Positions 1 through 8,226 of a stretch of 64,000 nt of DNA are shown here, piece after piece. Positions within the stretch are counted from its first letter, which is position 1, and each line of letters starts with the position of its first letter. A program made the translations under genes and the position numbers. A model generated the notes under the pieces. The model made no database searches. It was not told where the DNA came from and saw only the letters and a list, made by a program, of their open reading frames with translations. This DNA comes from a virus, in the IMG/VR virus record IMGVR_UViG_3300025466_000012, positions 62,001 to 126,000 of that record. One strand, 5' to 3'.

Positions 1-2
1 CC

Positions 3-1082
3 GATCTCCTGGAAAAAGGCGAGTACGATCCGGTAGAAAAACTGATCAAGGACGCGGTACAGATCAGTTTGACCAAGGACATGGGCACAGACTACTGGGC
101 CGATCCCAGAGCCAGGATTGATCGATACTTTAATTCAGGTGGACAAGTCAGCACAGGCTGGCCGCAGATGGATCGTATCTTGTACGGTGGATTCAGCAGA
201 GGTGAACTCAATATATTTGCTGGTGGATCGGGATCAGGCAAGAGTCTTGTCATGATGAACATAGCCTTGAGCTGGTTGCAGATGGGACTGAGTGGTGTGT
301 ATGTGAGTCTAGAATTGAGCGAAGAACTGTGTGCGCTCAGGACCGATGCCATGCTGGCTGGCATGAGCACCAAGGAGATCCGCAAGGACATTGACCAAAC
401 CGAACTCAAGGTCAAGCTGGTCAGTAAAAAAGCCGGACAGTATAGAATCAAGGCCTTGCCGGCACAGAGCAACATCAACGATATCCGCAGTTATATCAAA
501 GAAGTGCAGGTGCAGACTGGCATACGTGTGGACTTTGTCATGGTTGACTACCTGGATCTCTTGATGCCGGTCAGTGCCAAAGTCAGCCCCAATGACCTAT
601 TTGTCAAAGACAAGTATGTGAGTGAGGAATTGCGTAACCTGGCCAAGGAACTCAATGTGCTGTTTGTGACAGCAAGTCAGTTGAATAGATCGGCCGTGGA
701 AGAAGTGGAATTCGATCACAGTCATATATCGGGTGGTATCAGTAAAATCAACACAGCTGACAATGTGTTTGGTATCTTTACCAGTCGAGCCATGCGTGAA
801 CGTGGCAAGTATCAGATACAATGCATGAAATCTCGTAGCAGTACTGGTGTGGGCATGAAGATTGACCTAGACTACAACATTGAAACCATGCGTATCACAG
901 ACCCTGGCGAGGAAGAACAAAATAGTTTCAAACGTCCGGGTGGCAACCTCATGGACAGTATCCGTGCCAAGAGTACAGTGACTGCCGCAGATGTGCCGTT
1001 TGAACCAGACAGCGCAGTTGGCGCAGTGGATATACAAAGTGCCAAACTCAAACAATTACTGGGCAAGATCAAGACTGGTTGA
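3..1082 (+). CDS. 41: Replicative DNA helicase, T4 gp41/DnaB type (5' partial)
   Basis: RecA-fold motor of a DnaB-family hexameric helicase that unwinds the phage replication fork. The reading frame is open to the left edge (GAT at base 3), so the N-terminal domain lies outside the window; the TTG at 69 is only an internal codon. Visible motifs are the Walker A loop GGSGSGKS, a Walker B-like strand FVMVDYLDLL and the downstream ASQLNRSA region typical of DnaB/gp41 H3. The low-complexity C-terminal tail after about residue 280 of the visible part is phage-type. The family assignment is firm; calling it gp41 rather than another DnaB relative rests on the T4-like context. Confidence 0.88.
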   Translation, partial: DLLEKGEYDPVEKLIKDAVQISLTKDMGTDYWADPRARIDRYFNSGGQVSTGWPQMDRILYGGFSRGELNIFAGGSGSGKSLVMMNIALSWLQMGLSGVYVSLELSEELCALRTDAMLAGMSTKEIRKDIDQTELKVKLVSKKAGQYRIKALPAQSNINDIRSYIKEVQVQTGIRVDFVMVDYLDLLMPVSAKVSPNDLFVKDKYVSEELRNLAKELNVLFVTASQLNRSAVEEVEFDHSHISGGISKINTADNVFGIFTSRAMRERGKYQIQCMKSRSSTGVGMKIDLDYNIETMRITDPGEEEQNSFKRPGGNLMDSIRAKSTVTAADVPFEPDSAVGAVDIQSAKLKQLLGKIKTG

Positions 1083-1106
1083 TTGGGACTCGATTGATCA
1101 GTGATC

Positions 1107-1114
1107 CATAAATA
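1107..1114 (+). promoter_or_regulatory. T4-type late promoter octamer
   Basis: CATAAATA, one mismatch from the T4 late consensus TATAAATA, 22 bases before the ATG at 1137 in the only gap of this region. It would start the 1137-4193 operon. Confidence 0.5.
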
Positions 1115-1136
1115 ATAAAAAGATCCTGGACCCCAT

Positions 1137-1385
1137 ATGCAAAAGAAAACTCGTAGTATCCTGGAAGAACTAGAAAATCTCTATGCCGAGCGAGACAGCC
1201 GTCACGTGATCGAAAATCGTGCTGCCAACGTGATTGCCAGCGCCATACGCTTGCTGGAACAGATTGATTCCAGCTATACCAGCGAGCAGGCCGAAAATCT
1301 ACAACGCAAGTTGATCAATGCCATACGATTGAGAGATCCAGCCAAGTTCACCAGAACCGTGAGACGCACCGATGCAAATTCATGA
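1137..1385 (+). CDS. Conserved phage hypothetical protein, 82 aa
   Basis: No function recognised. The 82-residue product looks all-helical and charged (RSILEELENLY, AANVIASAIRLLEQI). It overlaps the next gene by 14 bases, so the two are probably translationally coupled. A late-type octamer lies just upstream. Confidence 0.7.
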   Translation: MQKKTRSILEELENLYAERDSRHVIENRAANVIASAIRLLEQIDSSYTSEQAENLQRKLINAIRLRDPAKFTRTVRRTDANS

Positions 1386-2220
1386 ACTGACTCTATCGCG
1401 CAAGCCGCAACTGAATGAAATCTTTGGCTTGGGCAAAAGCAAACAAGACAAAATAAATGCCCAGGCGGCCAAGTACGCCGGCAAATTACAAAAAAAAGTC
1501 AGCCAAAATGCAGGAACCACAGCACCATTGCAGACCGATGCCACACGCATGGCACAGGCCTCGGCCAAATTCCACGCCAATCCGGCTGCCCAACAATGGG
1601 TCAATAATGCTGTGGCCAAGTGGCCATCCGCAGCTGCAACTATAAAAGCCCAGGCACAACCCACAACAACCAACGCACCTGTGGCTTCGGCTTCCACTGC
1701 TGGCTCGGCTCCGGTCAGTATAGGTGGACAAACGCTGGATCCCAACAATCCGGCCCACGCACAGATACTGAGTCAGATGAAAAAACAGGGTATTTCAGAA
1801 GCCGCTGCCGGAGACAATTATGCCACACTGTTCCGCACCTGGGCCAATCAACAGCTCAGAACTGTCACACTGGATGCGCTAGAGCAGAATGCTGAGGTCA
1901 AAAACAAGCTAGAGTCGCTGATAACCCAGATCGAAGCCACGCAGAACAATTTGCCAGCCCAGACCAAATTGGTGGCTGAGTTTTTGAGTACGGCCGTGAT
2001 CGCCAACCATGTGGTTCAGGACCAGGCTCGTCAAGGACAATACAGTCCACAGACCCGTGCTGATGCCAACACCGAGTCTTCTATCAAACTGGATCCCATA
2101 CAACAACTCAATCTCAAACGACAGGCACGAGCCGCCGGAATTACCCAGGCCAGAACGACCGGCAATACCGACTTGGACGATTTCCTTCGACAAAACATGG
2201 GCATACGGATCACAGGATGA
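1372..2220 (+). CDS. Ala/Gln-rich phage protein with leader-like N terminus
   Basis: Function unknown. The 282-residue protein opens with MQIHELTLSRKPQLNEIFG, a short amphipathic leader resembling the starts of the products at 2217, 5867 and 6760. An Ala/Pro/Thr linker follows (about residues 85-115), then helical Gln-rich segments. The ATG at 1372 overlaps the upstream gene, and the stop overlaps the next ATG (ATGA). A virion-internal or scaffold-like role is conceivable from the composition and late promoter, but this is inference. Confidence 0.7.
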   Translation: MQIHELTLSRKPQLNEIFGLGKSKQDKINAQAAKYAGKLQKKVSQNAGTTAPLQTDATRMAQASAKFHANPAAQQWVNNAVAKWPSAAATIKAQAQPTTTNAPVASASTAGSAPVSIGGQTLDPNNPAHAQILSQMKKQGISEAAAGDNYATLFRTWANQQLRTVTLDALEQNAEVKNKLESLITQIEATQNNLPAQTKLVAEFLSTAVIANHVVQDQARQGQYSPQTRADANTESSIKLDPIQQLNLKRQARAAGITQARTTGNTDLDDFLRQNMGIRITG

Positions 2221-4193
2221 ATATATTCGAAGGTGGCAACGTATTCAAAGATGCAGACGGTCGTGCGCTCACACAGCGTATCAATCAGGCCGATGTTGAT
2301 CCGACAGTCAATTGGCTGGAGCAGTTGACTGGTCTTGATCTACACGGCGACTTGGATCCTGACACAGCCGATTCGCAACACCCCGAAGGATATCCAGAAA
2401 AATGGTTGGGCACCACTGGCAAAAAACCCACATCGGGCGACCTAGATCTTGATTCAAGTGACACAACCAAAGATGCCTTACAACAGCGATTGACCCAATG
2501 GTGTGTCAGTCACAACCTGAACCCTCAAGAGTATGTTAAAAAAACTGGCAGTATTGTGCATTTCAGGACTCCAATCACAGGACGCCCTGATCAGGGCTAT
2601 GTGCAAACAGATTTTACATTTTTACCAAAACCACCATGGGGCCGATTTGTGCTCAGCGGCGGATCAGGTAGCCAATACAAAGGTCGTGAACGCAACGTCA
2701 TGATGAATTCGATAGCCAAAAGCATGGGCTATAAACTGAATCAAAACGATGGCATTGCCGACCGTGCTACCAACCAATTGATTACCGACGATCCAGACAA
2801 GACAGCCAAGCTGTTGTTAAATCCGCGTGCTACCCGTAGTGATCTACGTAATGTAGAAACTATATTGAAAGCCTTGGAACGAGATCCCAAACGCGATGCC
2901 AAATTGGCCGACTTCCGCGAACACATGAAACGCGAAGGCATTCCGTTTATGGAAACGGCCAACTCCGACCCTTATATCGAATACAGTGATGTGAACTTTC
3001 TGGCACGTCTGCGAGATCGTATCGTGAATCAGGGCATGCAGATCATCATCGAAGCAGATGTACAAGGCGGTCGTGCCAAAGGAATTGAGCATCTGGAAGA
3101 TCTTGTGTTCCGCAACGGCAGTGCTGGCATCAAACGAGCCATGGATATCGTCAAACACACAGCCGCTGATACTGGACGCACAGCCACAGTCAAATGGGAT
3201 GGTCGACCAGCCCTGGTATTTGGTCGCGAACCCGATGGCACCTTTGTGCTGACCGATGTGGCCGGATTTACAGCCCGAGGCTACAACGGCCTGTTCACCA
3301 GTCCCAAGCAGGCCATCTCTTTGCTGGCACAACGTGATCAAGAAGCCCAGCGTCAAGGACGTCCGGCCGGACGTGTGGCCTATCTTGGTCCCATCTATGA
3401 AAAACTATGGCCCATGCTGAGTGCAAGTTTGCCCAAGGATTTCCGTGGCTATGTGCAAGGCGATCTATTGTATACCGATCGTCCTGACGAAGAGGCTGGT
3501 AATTTTGTGTTCACGCCCAATGCCATCACGTACCGTATACCCATCGCCAGCGACATTGGACAGCGTATAGCACAAAGTGAAGTGGGCATAGCCATGCACA
3601 CACGCTATGCCGAACCTGGTGCCCCCAAAGAACCCATTGGCTCGATTGATTTTAAACGTGTGCCCGGTTTGTTATTGCTGGAACCGGTATACGCCAAAGA
3701 AAATGTGCGTCCAAATCGCAATCTAGTGCAGGCTCTGCGTAACGTGTATTCAGCATCGGGCTCGGCCATAGATGGACTATTCAACCCAGCCGAACTTAGA
3801 GCACTACAGATCACAGACTTGCCCAGACTGTGCATTGACTATATCAACAGTAGAGTGGGTACCGATTTTGACGACTTGGTCAACGGATTTGGTCCATGGT
3901 TGCAACGCACACAGACTCCTAGAAAGTATGCCAACATAGTGGAATACCTGACCAGTCCCAGAAGCAATCTTGAAGGCATGGCTGCTGCATTTGAAGCCTG
4001 GGCCCTACTACACGACATCAAGATGGACATACTGCGCCAACTGGATCTGCAACATCCAGGACAAGAAGGCTGGGTCATGGCCACCACAGGTGGCATGGCC
4101 AAGGCCGTGAATCGACTGGCTGGTGGATTTACTGCTGCCAACCGAGCCATAAACAATCCTGGACAAACCCCGGATTTTTCCTCTCCGGCATAA
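2217..4193 (+). CDS. Large conserved phage protein with KWDG nucleotidyltransferase-like motifs (DUF6267-like)
   Basis: A 658-residue protein resembling a family common in T4-like cyanophages (I recall it as DUF6267; not checked). The C-terminal half carries IEHLEDLVF, then TATVKWDGRPALVFG (near residue 327) and FRGYVQGDLLYTD about 80 residues later. These look like motifs I (KxDG) and III of covalent nucleotidyltransferases such as ATP ligases and capping enzymes; I see no clear motif IV or V. The N-terminal third contains GYVQTDFTF and a Gly-rich GGSGSQYKG segment, which may be a second domain. It is the last gene of the operon. Enzymatic activity is a hypothesis. Confidence 0.72.
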   Translation: MNIFEGGNVFKDADGRALTQRINQADVDPTVNWLEQLTGLDLHGDLDPDTADSQHPEGYPEKWLGTTGKKPTSGDLDLDSSDTTKDALQQRLTQWCVSHNLNPQEYVKKTGSIVHFRTPITGRPDQGYVQTDFTFLPKPPWGRFVLSGGSGSQYKGRERNVMMNSIAKSMGYKLNQNDGIADRATNQLITDDPDKTAKLLLNPRATRSDLRNVETILKALERDPKRDAKLADFREHMKREGIPFMETANSDPYIEYSDVNFLARLRDRIVNQGMQIIIEADVQGGRAKGIEHLEDLVFRNGSAGIKRAMDIVKHTAADTGRTATVKWDGRPALVFGREPDGTFVLTDVAGFTARGYNGLFTSPKQAISLLAQRDQEAQRQGRPAGRVAYLGPIYEKLWPMLSASLPKDFRGYVQGDLLYTDRPDEEAGNFVFTPNAITYRIPIASDIGQRIAQSEVGIAMHTRYAEPGAPKEPIGSIDFKRVPGLLLLEPVYAKENVRPNRNLVQALRNVYSASGSAIDGLFNPAELRALQITDLPRLCIDYINSRVGTDFDDLVNGFGPWLQRTQTPRKYANIVEYLTSPRSNLEGMAAAFEAWALLHDIKMDILRQLDLQHPGQEGWVMATTGGMAKAVNRLAGGFTAANRAINNPGQTPDFSSPA

Positions 4194-4196
4194 ATA
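4189..4196 (+). promoter_or_regulatory. T4-type late promoter octamer
   Basis: CATAAATA overlapping the stop region of the upstream gene, 40 bases before the ATG at 4237. It feeds a single gene that ends in a strong terminator. Confidence 0.55.
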
Positions 4197-4236
4197 TTAG
4201 TAGGACCTCTGAGTCCATACACAAAGGAGAATCAAA

Positions 4237-4653
4237 ATGGCTTATATAACCGTAGTTTCCGGTGGCGCACAACCGGTATTCGCAACAGACGTATTAAATG
4301 GCTCTGTGGCTCAATCAGCAAACTTGGCTGCTCAACCAGTAACCAACTTCCAAGGTCCTAAATTAGACTTTTTTAGTTTGACAGCAAATGCCAATTTGTC
4401 TGTTGCAGGTGCAGGTAATGCAATGGGTTACGTTTCAAATGTATTGATGGCTATCCAGCAGATCAGCACAGTTGCAATGTACCAAGTCAGCCCAACTAAC
4501 CCACAAGTTTTAAACCTTGCAATTTTCCCAACTGGCGCTGCTAACACAGCTACATTGGTAGGTTTGGCTCAAACAGCCAATGCATCGGGTGGTTTAAACA
4601 TTGGTATTTCCACAGGCAATGTCAATACAACTGCTTCATTCGTAACACAGTAA
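4237..4653 (+). CDS. Putative abundant small virion protein, 138 aa
   Basis: No homologue recognised. The product has no Cys and is rich in Ala, Asn, Thr, Val and Gly with alternating beta-type patterning, as in small decoration or other virion proteins. A near-perfect ribosome site (AAAGGAG, 8 bases upstream), a dedicated late-type promoter and a strong terminator make it a monocistronic, probably highly expressed late gene. Its codon choice (GCA, GGT, GCT, TTG) is more uniform than that of its neighbours, which also fits high expression. The structural role is inferred from context only. Confidence 0.72.
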   Translation: MAYITVVSGGAQPVFATDVLNGSVAQSANLAAQPVTNFQGPKLDFFSLTANANLSVAGAGNAMGYVSNVLMAIQQISTVAMYQVSPTNPQVLNLAIFPTGAANTATLVGLAQTANASGGLNIGISTGNVNTTASFVTQ

Positions 4654-4670
4654 TCGACTTTCGTCGTTAG

Positions 4671-4702
4671 AAAGCCCCGGCGTAAAATCCCGGGGTTTTT
4701 CT
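4671..4702 (+). terminator. Rho-independent terminator
   Basis: Stem GCCCCGG/CCGGGGT around a 9-base loop, followed by TTTTTC; A-T pairs extend the stem base. It lies 18 bases after the stop of the preceding gene. Confidence 0.85.
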
Positions 4703-4736
4703 TTGGCCGCATTGTGCGTACATAACTATATGCTAC

Positions 4737-5162
4737 ATGAGATTCTCTTGCACCACCTTGTTTGACATCACAGTTACCGGTATCACTGGACACTACAAGC
4801 CCGCACGAGTGCCGTTCCTGGACAGGGCCAACAATCGGATAGAAGATCAAGCTGCTTGGACCCGTGCCAGGAATCAACAACGCAACTGGGAAACCATCAA
4901 TCAGATCATAGGCCTACGTACCCAGATCACAGACTCCACTCTGCCGTCGCGGTCCGGACTATCGTGGACGTTTGAATTTGAAACCGAGACTCCGGGTGTG
5001 TACGGAACTGATGATGACCCAGTCTCTATACTGCTCAGCGATGCCCAAGGCGTGCCCATGATCGTGGATCTAGACAATCGTTCTGATTTGCCGGCCATGA
5101 TGATAGTGTCTGGTCCGTCTCAAAATATCTGGTTTGCGCCTGCAGAGCTAAATATATCATGA
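4737..5162 (+). CDS. Conserved phage hypothetical protein, 141 aa
   Basis: No function recognised. Beta-rich N terminus (TLFDITVTGITGHYKP), a basic helical segment (RARNQQRNWETIN) and a second beta-rich half that ends in FAPAELNIS. The stop overlaps the next ATG (ATGA at 5159-5162), so it is coupled to the membrane protein gene downstream. Confidence 0.72.
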   Translation: MRFSCTTLFDITVTGITGHYKPARVPFLDRANNRIEDQAAWTRARNQQRNWETINQIIGLRTQITDSTLPSRSGLSWTFEFETETPGVYGTDDDPVSILLSDAQGVPMIVDLDNRSDLPAMMIVSGPSQNIWFAPAELNIS

Positions 5163-5422
5163 GCTCAACTACTGACATAGAGAAAAAAAGCCTCGAAGCA
5201 CATGTGGAACTGTGTGCCGAGCGATATAATGCACTGGAAACACGCATAGATAATGTGGACGAAAAGATCTCCACTCTCAGTCTCATGGTAGAAAAAGTAC
5301 ATGTAATGTTGCAAAAAATGTCAACCAAGCGCAACGATCAACTCATCACCTGGGGAGCAGGTCTGATTGGTGTATTGCTCAGCATCATTGGTTGGTTAAT
5401 CTCACACTACGCGGTAAAATGA
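5159..5422 (+). CDS. Small coiled-coil membrane protein, XhlA/holin-like
   Basis: 87 residues: a helical, coiled-coil-forming N-terminal two thirds (LETRIDNVDEKISTLSLMVEKV), a basic stretch, then one transmembrane helix (WGAGLIGVLLSIIGWLI) near the C terminus. This layout matches XhlA-type holin-associated proteins, so a lysis role is possible. No endolysin is adjacent. It overlaps both neighbours by ATGA. Confidence 0.7.
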   Translation: MSSTTDIEKKSLEAHVELCAERYNALETRIDNVDEKISTLSLMVEKVHVMLQKMSTKRNDQLITWGAGLIGVLLSIIGWLISHYAVK

Positions 5423-5922
5423 ACATAGATCAACAGATTGAACGGTCTCTTGCGACTGAATTTCCTAAATTATTAAAATTGTTTGTGTGTAAAACAGACA
5501 GCGGCGAATACGAAGCATTTGGCAAATACCGTATAGTGCCCGAAAAACCTGGCTATCGAGTATTTTGTTCGGCCACTGACGTGGGTGTGTTTGCCAACAC
5601 ACGCAATGCCATCAGTTGGTGTGTGGCCGACAAATATCGTTGCTACGATCTGGCACGTGATCTGCTGTGGTTGGATCAAAAACTCACAGCCATCACCGAT
5701 GATATCACGGTGCGTGCAGCAGTAGGCGATCGCAGTTCCGACCCGCAATTTCGAGAAGATATAACCATCAAGCTGGAAGGCAAGATCATCATGAAAAAAC
5801 AGCTGGAACTTCAATTGATCAATTGTGTCGAAAAGGCTAAATATTATCAACAACGAGGATTCGATAATGAAACTGCAAGAACTATCCGCAAGCCCAACAA
5901 AACAAGCCGCAAAGGTATTTGA
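5419..5922 (+). CDS. Conserved phage hypothetical protein, 167 aa
   Basis: Start chosen at the ATG of the ATGA overlap with the membrane gene (MNIDQQIERSLATEFP); an upstream in-frame start at 5392 would lie inside that gene. An internal segment (GYRVFCSATDVGVFANTRNAISWCVADKY) is a compact alpha/beta domain that I cannot assign. The C terminus overlaps the next gene by 56 bases. Confidence 0.68.
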   Translation: MNIDQQIERSLATEFPKLLKLFVCKTDSGEYEAFGKYRIVPEKPGYRVFCSATDVGVFANTRNAISWCVADKYRCYDLARDLLWLDQKLTAITDDITVRAAVGDRSSDPQFREDITIKLEGKIIMKKQLELQLINCVEKAKYYQQRGFDNETARTIRKPNKTSRKGI

Positions 5923-6760
5923 AAGCTATTTTGGTGGTCGCGTGCGACCCGGCAACATGACCAAGAGTCAGGCACGCAATCTGCTACAACGTGTGCGTGG
6001 TCTGGTGCAAGAACACCGTGCTACTCCAGATTTTCATCACAGCGAACGCGATCCGGCTTATCTCAAGTTGATCATGATGGAACAGGTATTGAGCTCGCGT
6101 CTCAAAGAAGACATGATGCCGCCTCCAACACAGACACAGACACAGAGCCCGGCACAAGCAGCAGCCATGGCTGCACAAAATCTTTCTCAGAAGAAAAAAG
6201 CCGACCAAGATCAGCTCAAACAGATCGATGACCAGATACGTGCATTGCAAGCACAACGTAGCCAGATACAACAGCAAATGAATTCGCCAACCATGGAAAA
6301 TCGTGGTAGACGCAATAGCCTGTATCGTCGCTTGAGCGAAAGCGAAATACAGCAGGCACAAGTGGTTTTGGCTGCGCAGGACATGGTAGATCGTGTACAA
6401 AAGATACTGGAAGACGTGACCAGCATGCAGTTCAAAGATTTGCCAGCTTTGGCAGATCAGATCAAGAACGAAGTTGGCGCACAACAGGCCGCACAGTTCA
6501 ACCAAGATGCCTCAGCTGCCTTGGGTGGCCTGGTACAAAACCTACAGGCCAGCAAACAGCAACTGGAACAGGCCCTGAGTGTGGTAACCGGACAAGATGC
6601 CGGCATGCCTCCGGCCATGGGTGCAGTGGACAGTGAACAGCCCGCGATGGGCGAACCTGAACCAGCACCTGATGCTGGCAACAGTGATCTAGAAGCCGAC
6701 ATGGATCTGGACTCCAATCTAGGCTCGCCTCCGGCTGCACTGGGTCGTGGTCGCAGATAA
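5867..6760 (+). CDS. Conserved phage protein, Gln/Ala-rich with coiled coil
   Basis: Starts at MKLQELSASPTKQ (AGGA 9 bases upstream) rather than at 5825, which has no ribosome site. The first ~90 residues form a conserved phage domain (FESYFGGRV, NLLQRVRGL, YLKLIMMEQVL). Then come a Gln-rich coiled coil, another helical region and an acidic Pro/Ala/Asp-rich tail. A similar N-terminal domain occurs, from memory, in cyanophage T4-like genomes. The layout would fit a scaffold or internal head protein, but I cannot show this. Confidence 0.7.
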   Translation: MKLQELSASPTKQAAKVFESYFGGRVRPGNMTKSQARNLLQRVRGLVQEHRATPDFHHSERDPAYLKLIMMEQVLSSRLKEDMMPPPTQTQTQSPAQAAAMAAQNLSQKKKADQDQLKQIDDQIRALQAQRSQIQQQMNSPTMENRGRRNSLYRRLSESEIQQAQVVLAAQDMVDRVQKILEDVTSMQFKDLPALADQIKNEVGAQQAAQFNQDASAALGGLVQNLQASKQQLEQALSVVTGQDAGMPPAMGAVDSEQPAMGEPEPAPDAGNSDLEADMDLDSNLGSPPAALGRGRR

Positions 6761-7107
6761 TGCGCATGAGAGAAATATTTGAGGGCAACGACGTCAGCTC
6801 TCAAAAACTACTGGCCTTGAGTCAGTTCTTGGCTGGTCGAGCCAACGATCAAAATGCCCAAAAACAGATCAGCACTGACGCTTTTATCCAGGCTGCCAAA
6901 AGTCTAGGAGTAGAACTCAATGCCAACAATCTTTCTGATTACCTGCAACAAGAACCGCTCAAGGACATACTTGAGCCCATGGATCCGGGGTCGGATGTGA
7001 TACGTTTTGTTGGCAACCCTGCCGGTGGAGATGTGGGCATGCCGGTAGACCAGGCCCGAGCCGTGGTAGACAAAAACGCCAAGGCAGCTCTAAAAAGACG
7101 CACCTAA
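6760..7107 (+). CDS. Conserved phage hypothetical protein, 115 aa
   Basis: Begins with MRMREIFEGNDVSSQKLLALSQFL. The alternative ATG at 6766 (MREIFEGN) would give the same leader-type start as other proteins in this block. A helical AFIQAAKSLGVELNANNLSDYL segment resembles a conserved module in other T4-like environmental phages. It overlaps the previous stop by one base and ends the operon before a promoter. Confidence 0.7.
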   Translation: MRMREIFEGNDVSSQKLLALSQFLAGRANDQNAQKQISTDAFIQAAKSLGVELNANNLSDYLQQEPLKDILEPMDPGSDVIRFVGNPAGGDVGMPVDQARAVVDKNAKAALKRRT

Positions 7108-7111
7108 ATGG

Positions 7112-7140
7112 TTGACAATCTGTTATAAGTATACTACACT
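7112..7140 (+). promoter_or_regulatory. Sigma70-type promoter for the exported-protein pair
   Basis: TTGACA (7112-7117), a 17-base spacer and TACACT (7135-7140), 19 bases before the ATG at 7160. Confidence 0.55.
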
Positions 7141-7159
7141 TATACACTAGGAGTTGACC

Positions 7160-7465
7160 ATGAAAAAACTTATTGCAACAGGTATTCTAACACTCGCTGT
7201 GACCAGTTCACTACCAGCTGAAGCACATTGGCGCAACGGTTGTTGCTATCGCGGTTACAGTGGCTGGGTGGCGCCGGCCTTGATTGGTGGTGTGATCGGT
7301 TACGAACTGTCGAGACCCTATTACTATGCTCCGCCGCCAGTGGTACTAGTTCAACCGCCGGTAGTGGTTCAACAACCGACTCCGGTTGATCCCCCAGGAT
7401 ATCATTGGCAACAGATGACAGATCCACAAACTGGCCAAAGCAAAATGGCCTTGATACCAAACTAA
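7160..7465 (+). CDS. Exported Pro/Tyr-rich small protein
   Basis: 101 residues starting at the ATG after AGGAGTTGACC (the TTG at 7154 is rejected). A classical signal peptide (MKKLIATGILTLAVTSSLPAEA) is followed by a Cys pair (NGCCYRG), a Gly-rich hydrophobic stretch (LIGGVIGYELSRPYYY) and Pro/Val repeats. It looks like a bacterial periplasmic or outer-membrane-associated small protein. It is co-transcribed with the OmpA-domain gene 8 bases downstream. Confidence 0.72.
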   Translation: MKKLIATGILTLAVTSSLPAEAHWRNGCCYRGYSGWVAPALIGGVIGYELSRPYYYAPPPVVLVQPPVVVQQPTPVDPPGYHWQQMTDPQTGQSKMALIPN

Positions 7466-7473
7466 AGGAAATT

Positions 7474-8061
7474 ATGAAATCGTTATTGTTAGCATTATTA
7501 GTAGTAACAGGGGCCGCACAAGCTTCTAACAACTGGACCGGACTAGCTGGTCCAGTGACCAATTCCACTGGATTATGCTGGAGAAACAGTGCATGGACAC
7601 CGGCCACAGCCGAAACCAACTGCGACGGAGCCACACAGCCAGCGATCACAAAATCTGCCGAGCCTGTTGTTGTGCCCAAAGTTGAAAAATCAGTCGCAAT
7701 CGTGCAATTGCCTCCAGTGACATATTTGGCACAGTCCTTGTTCGATTTTGACCGTGCCGTGATCAAACCACAAGGTCTTCACACTCTTGATCAATTGGTA
7801 AAACGGTTAAAATCGGTCCATGTTGACAGCGTGATCGTGGTGGGACACACCGACAGTGTGGGCACCGATGCTTACAACATGCGATTGGGGCAACGACGAG
7901 CTCGAGCAGTGGCTGATTATCTGATCGGGCAAGGCATAGAGGCCAATCGTGTGTTTGCTGACAGCAAAGGCGAACGCGAGCCAGCTAGCACCAACAGCAC
8001 AGCATATGGTCGTTCCATGAATCGACGAGTGGTTGTAGAAGTCTACGGAACAGCCGACTGA
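7474..8061 (+). CDS. Exported OmpA-domain protein
   Basis: 195 residues with a signal peptide (MKSLLLALLVVTGAAQA) and a C-terminal OmpA/MotB peptidoglycan-binding domain: LFDFDRAVIKPQG, the VVGHTDSVGTDAYN strand-loop, LGQRRARAVADYL and a final SMNRRVVVEV. The GHTDxxG loop and NRRV motif bind diaminopimelate in the family. The start is the ATG after AAAGGAAATT. The product should sit in the periplasm on the cell wall; a role in lysis or in shielding the envelope is inference. Its TGA overlaps the ATG of the iscU stump. Confidence 0.85.
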   Translation: MKSLLLALLVVTGAAQASNNWTGLAGPVTNSTGLCWRNSAWTPATAETNCDGATQPAITKSAEPVVVPKVEKSVAIVQLPPVTYLAQSLFDFDRAVIKPQGLHTLDQLVKRLKSVHVDSVIVVGHTDSVGTDAYNMRLGQRRARAVADYLIGQGIEANRVFADSKGEREPASTNSTAYGRSMNRRVVVEVYGTAD

Positions 8062-8150
8062 TGGCCTATTCAGAAAAGTTACTCGATCATTATGAGAATC
8101 CACGCAATGTGGGTTCTTTTGCCAAAGACGAGGAAGGCATAGGCACCTGA
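8061..8150 (+). pseudogene. iscU: Truncated iscU stump (29 codons)
   Basis: ATG overlapping the ompA-domain stop (TGATG) encodes a 29-residue peptide beginning MAYSEKLLDHYENPRNVGSF, which is the IscU N terminus, then stops after EEGIGT exactly where IscU would continue with the VGAPxCGD loop. It lacks all three ligand cysteines and cannot work. Its codons match the surrounding phage genes, while the complete copy at 8816 is AT-richer. This suggests the stump is the original phage iscU start, cut off by the incoming cassette. Confidence 0.85.
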
Positions 8151-8226
8151 ATTAAAAAACGTGTATAATCTTAATATAGGCATTTATAAATGACCACATA
8201 CAGGTACTCCAAGACTAAATACTTAT

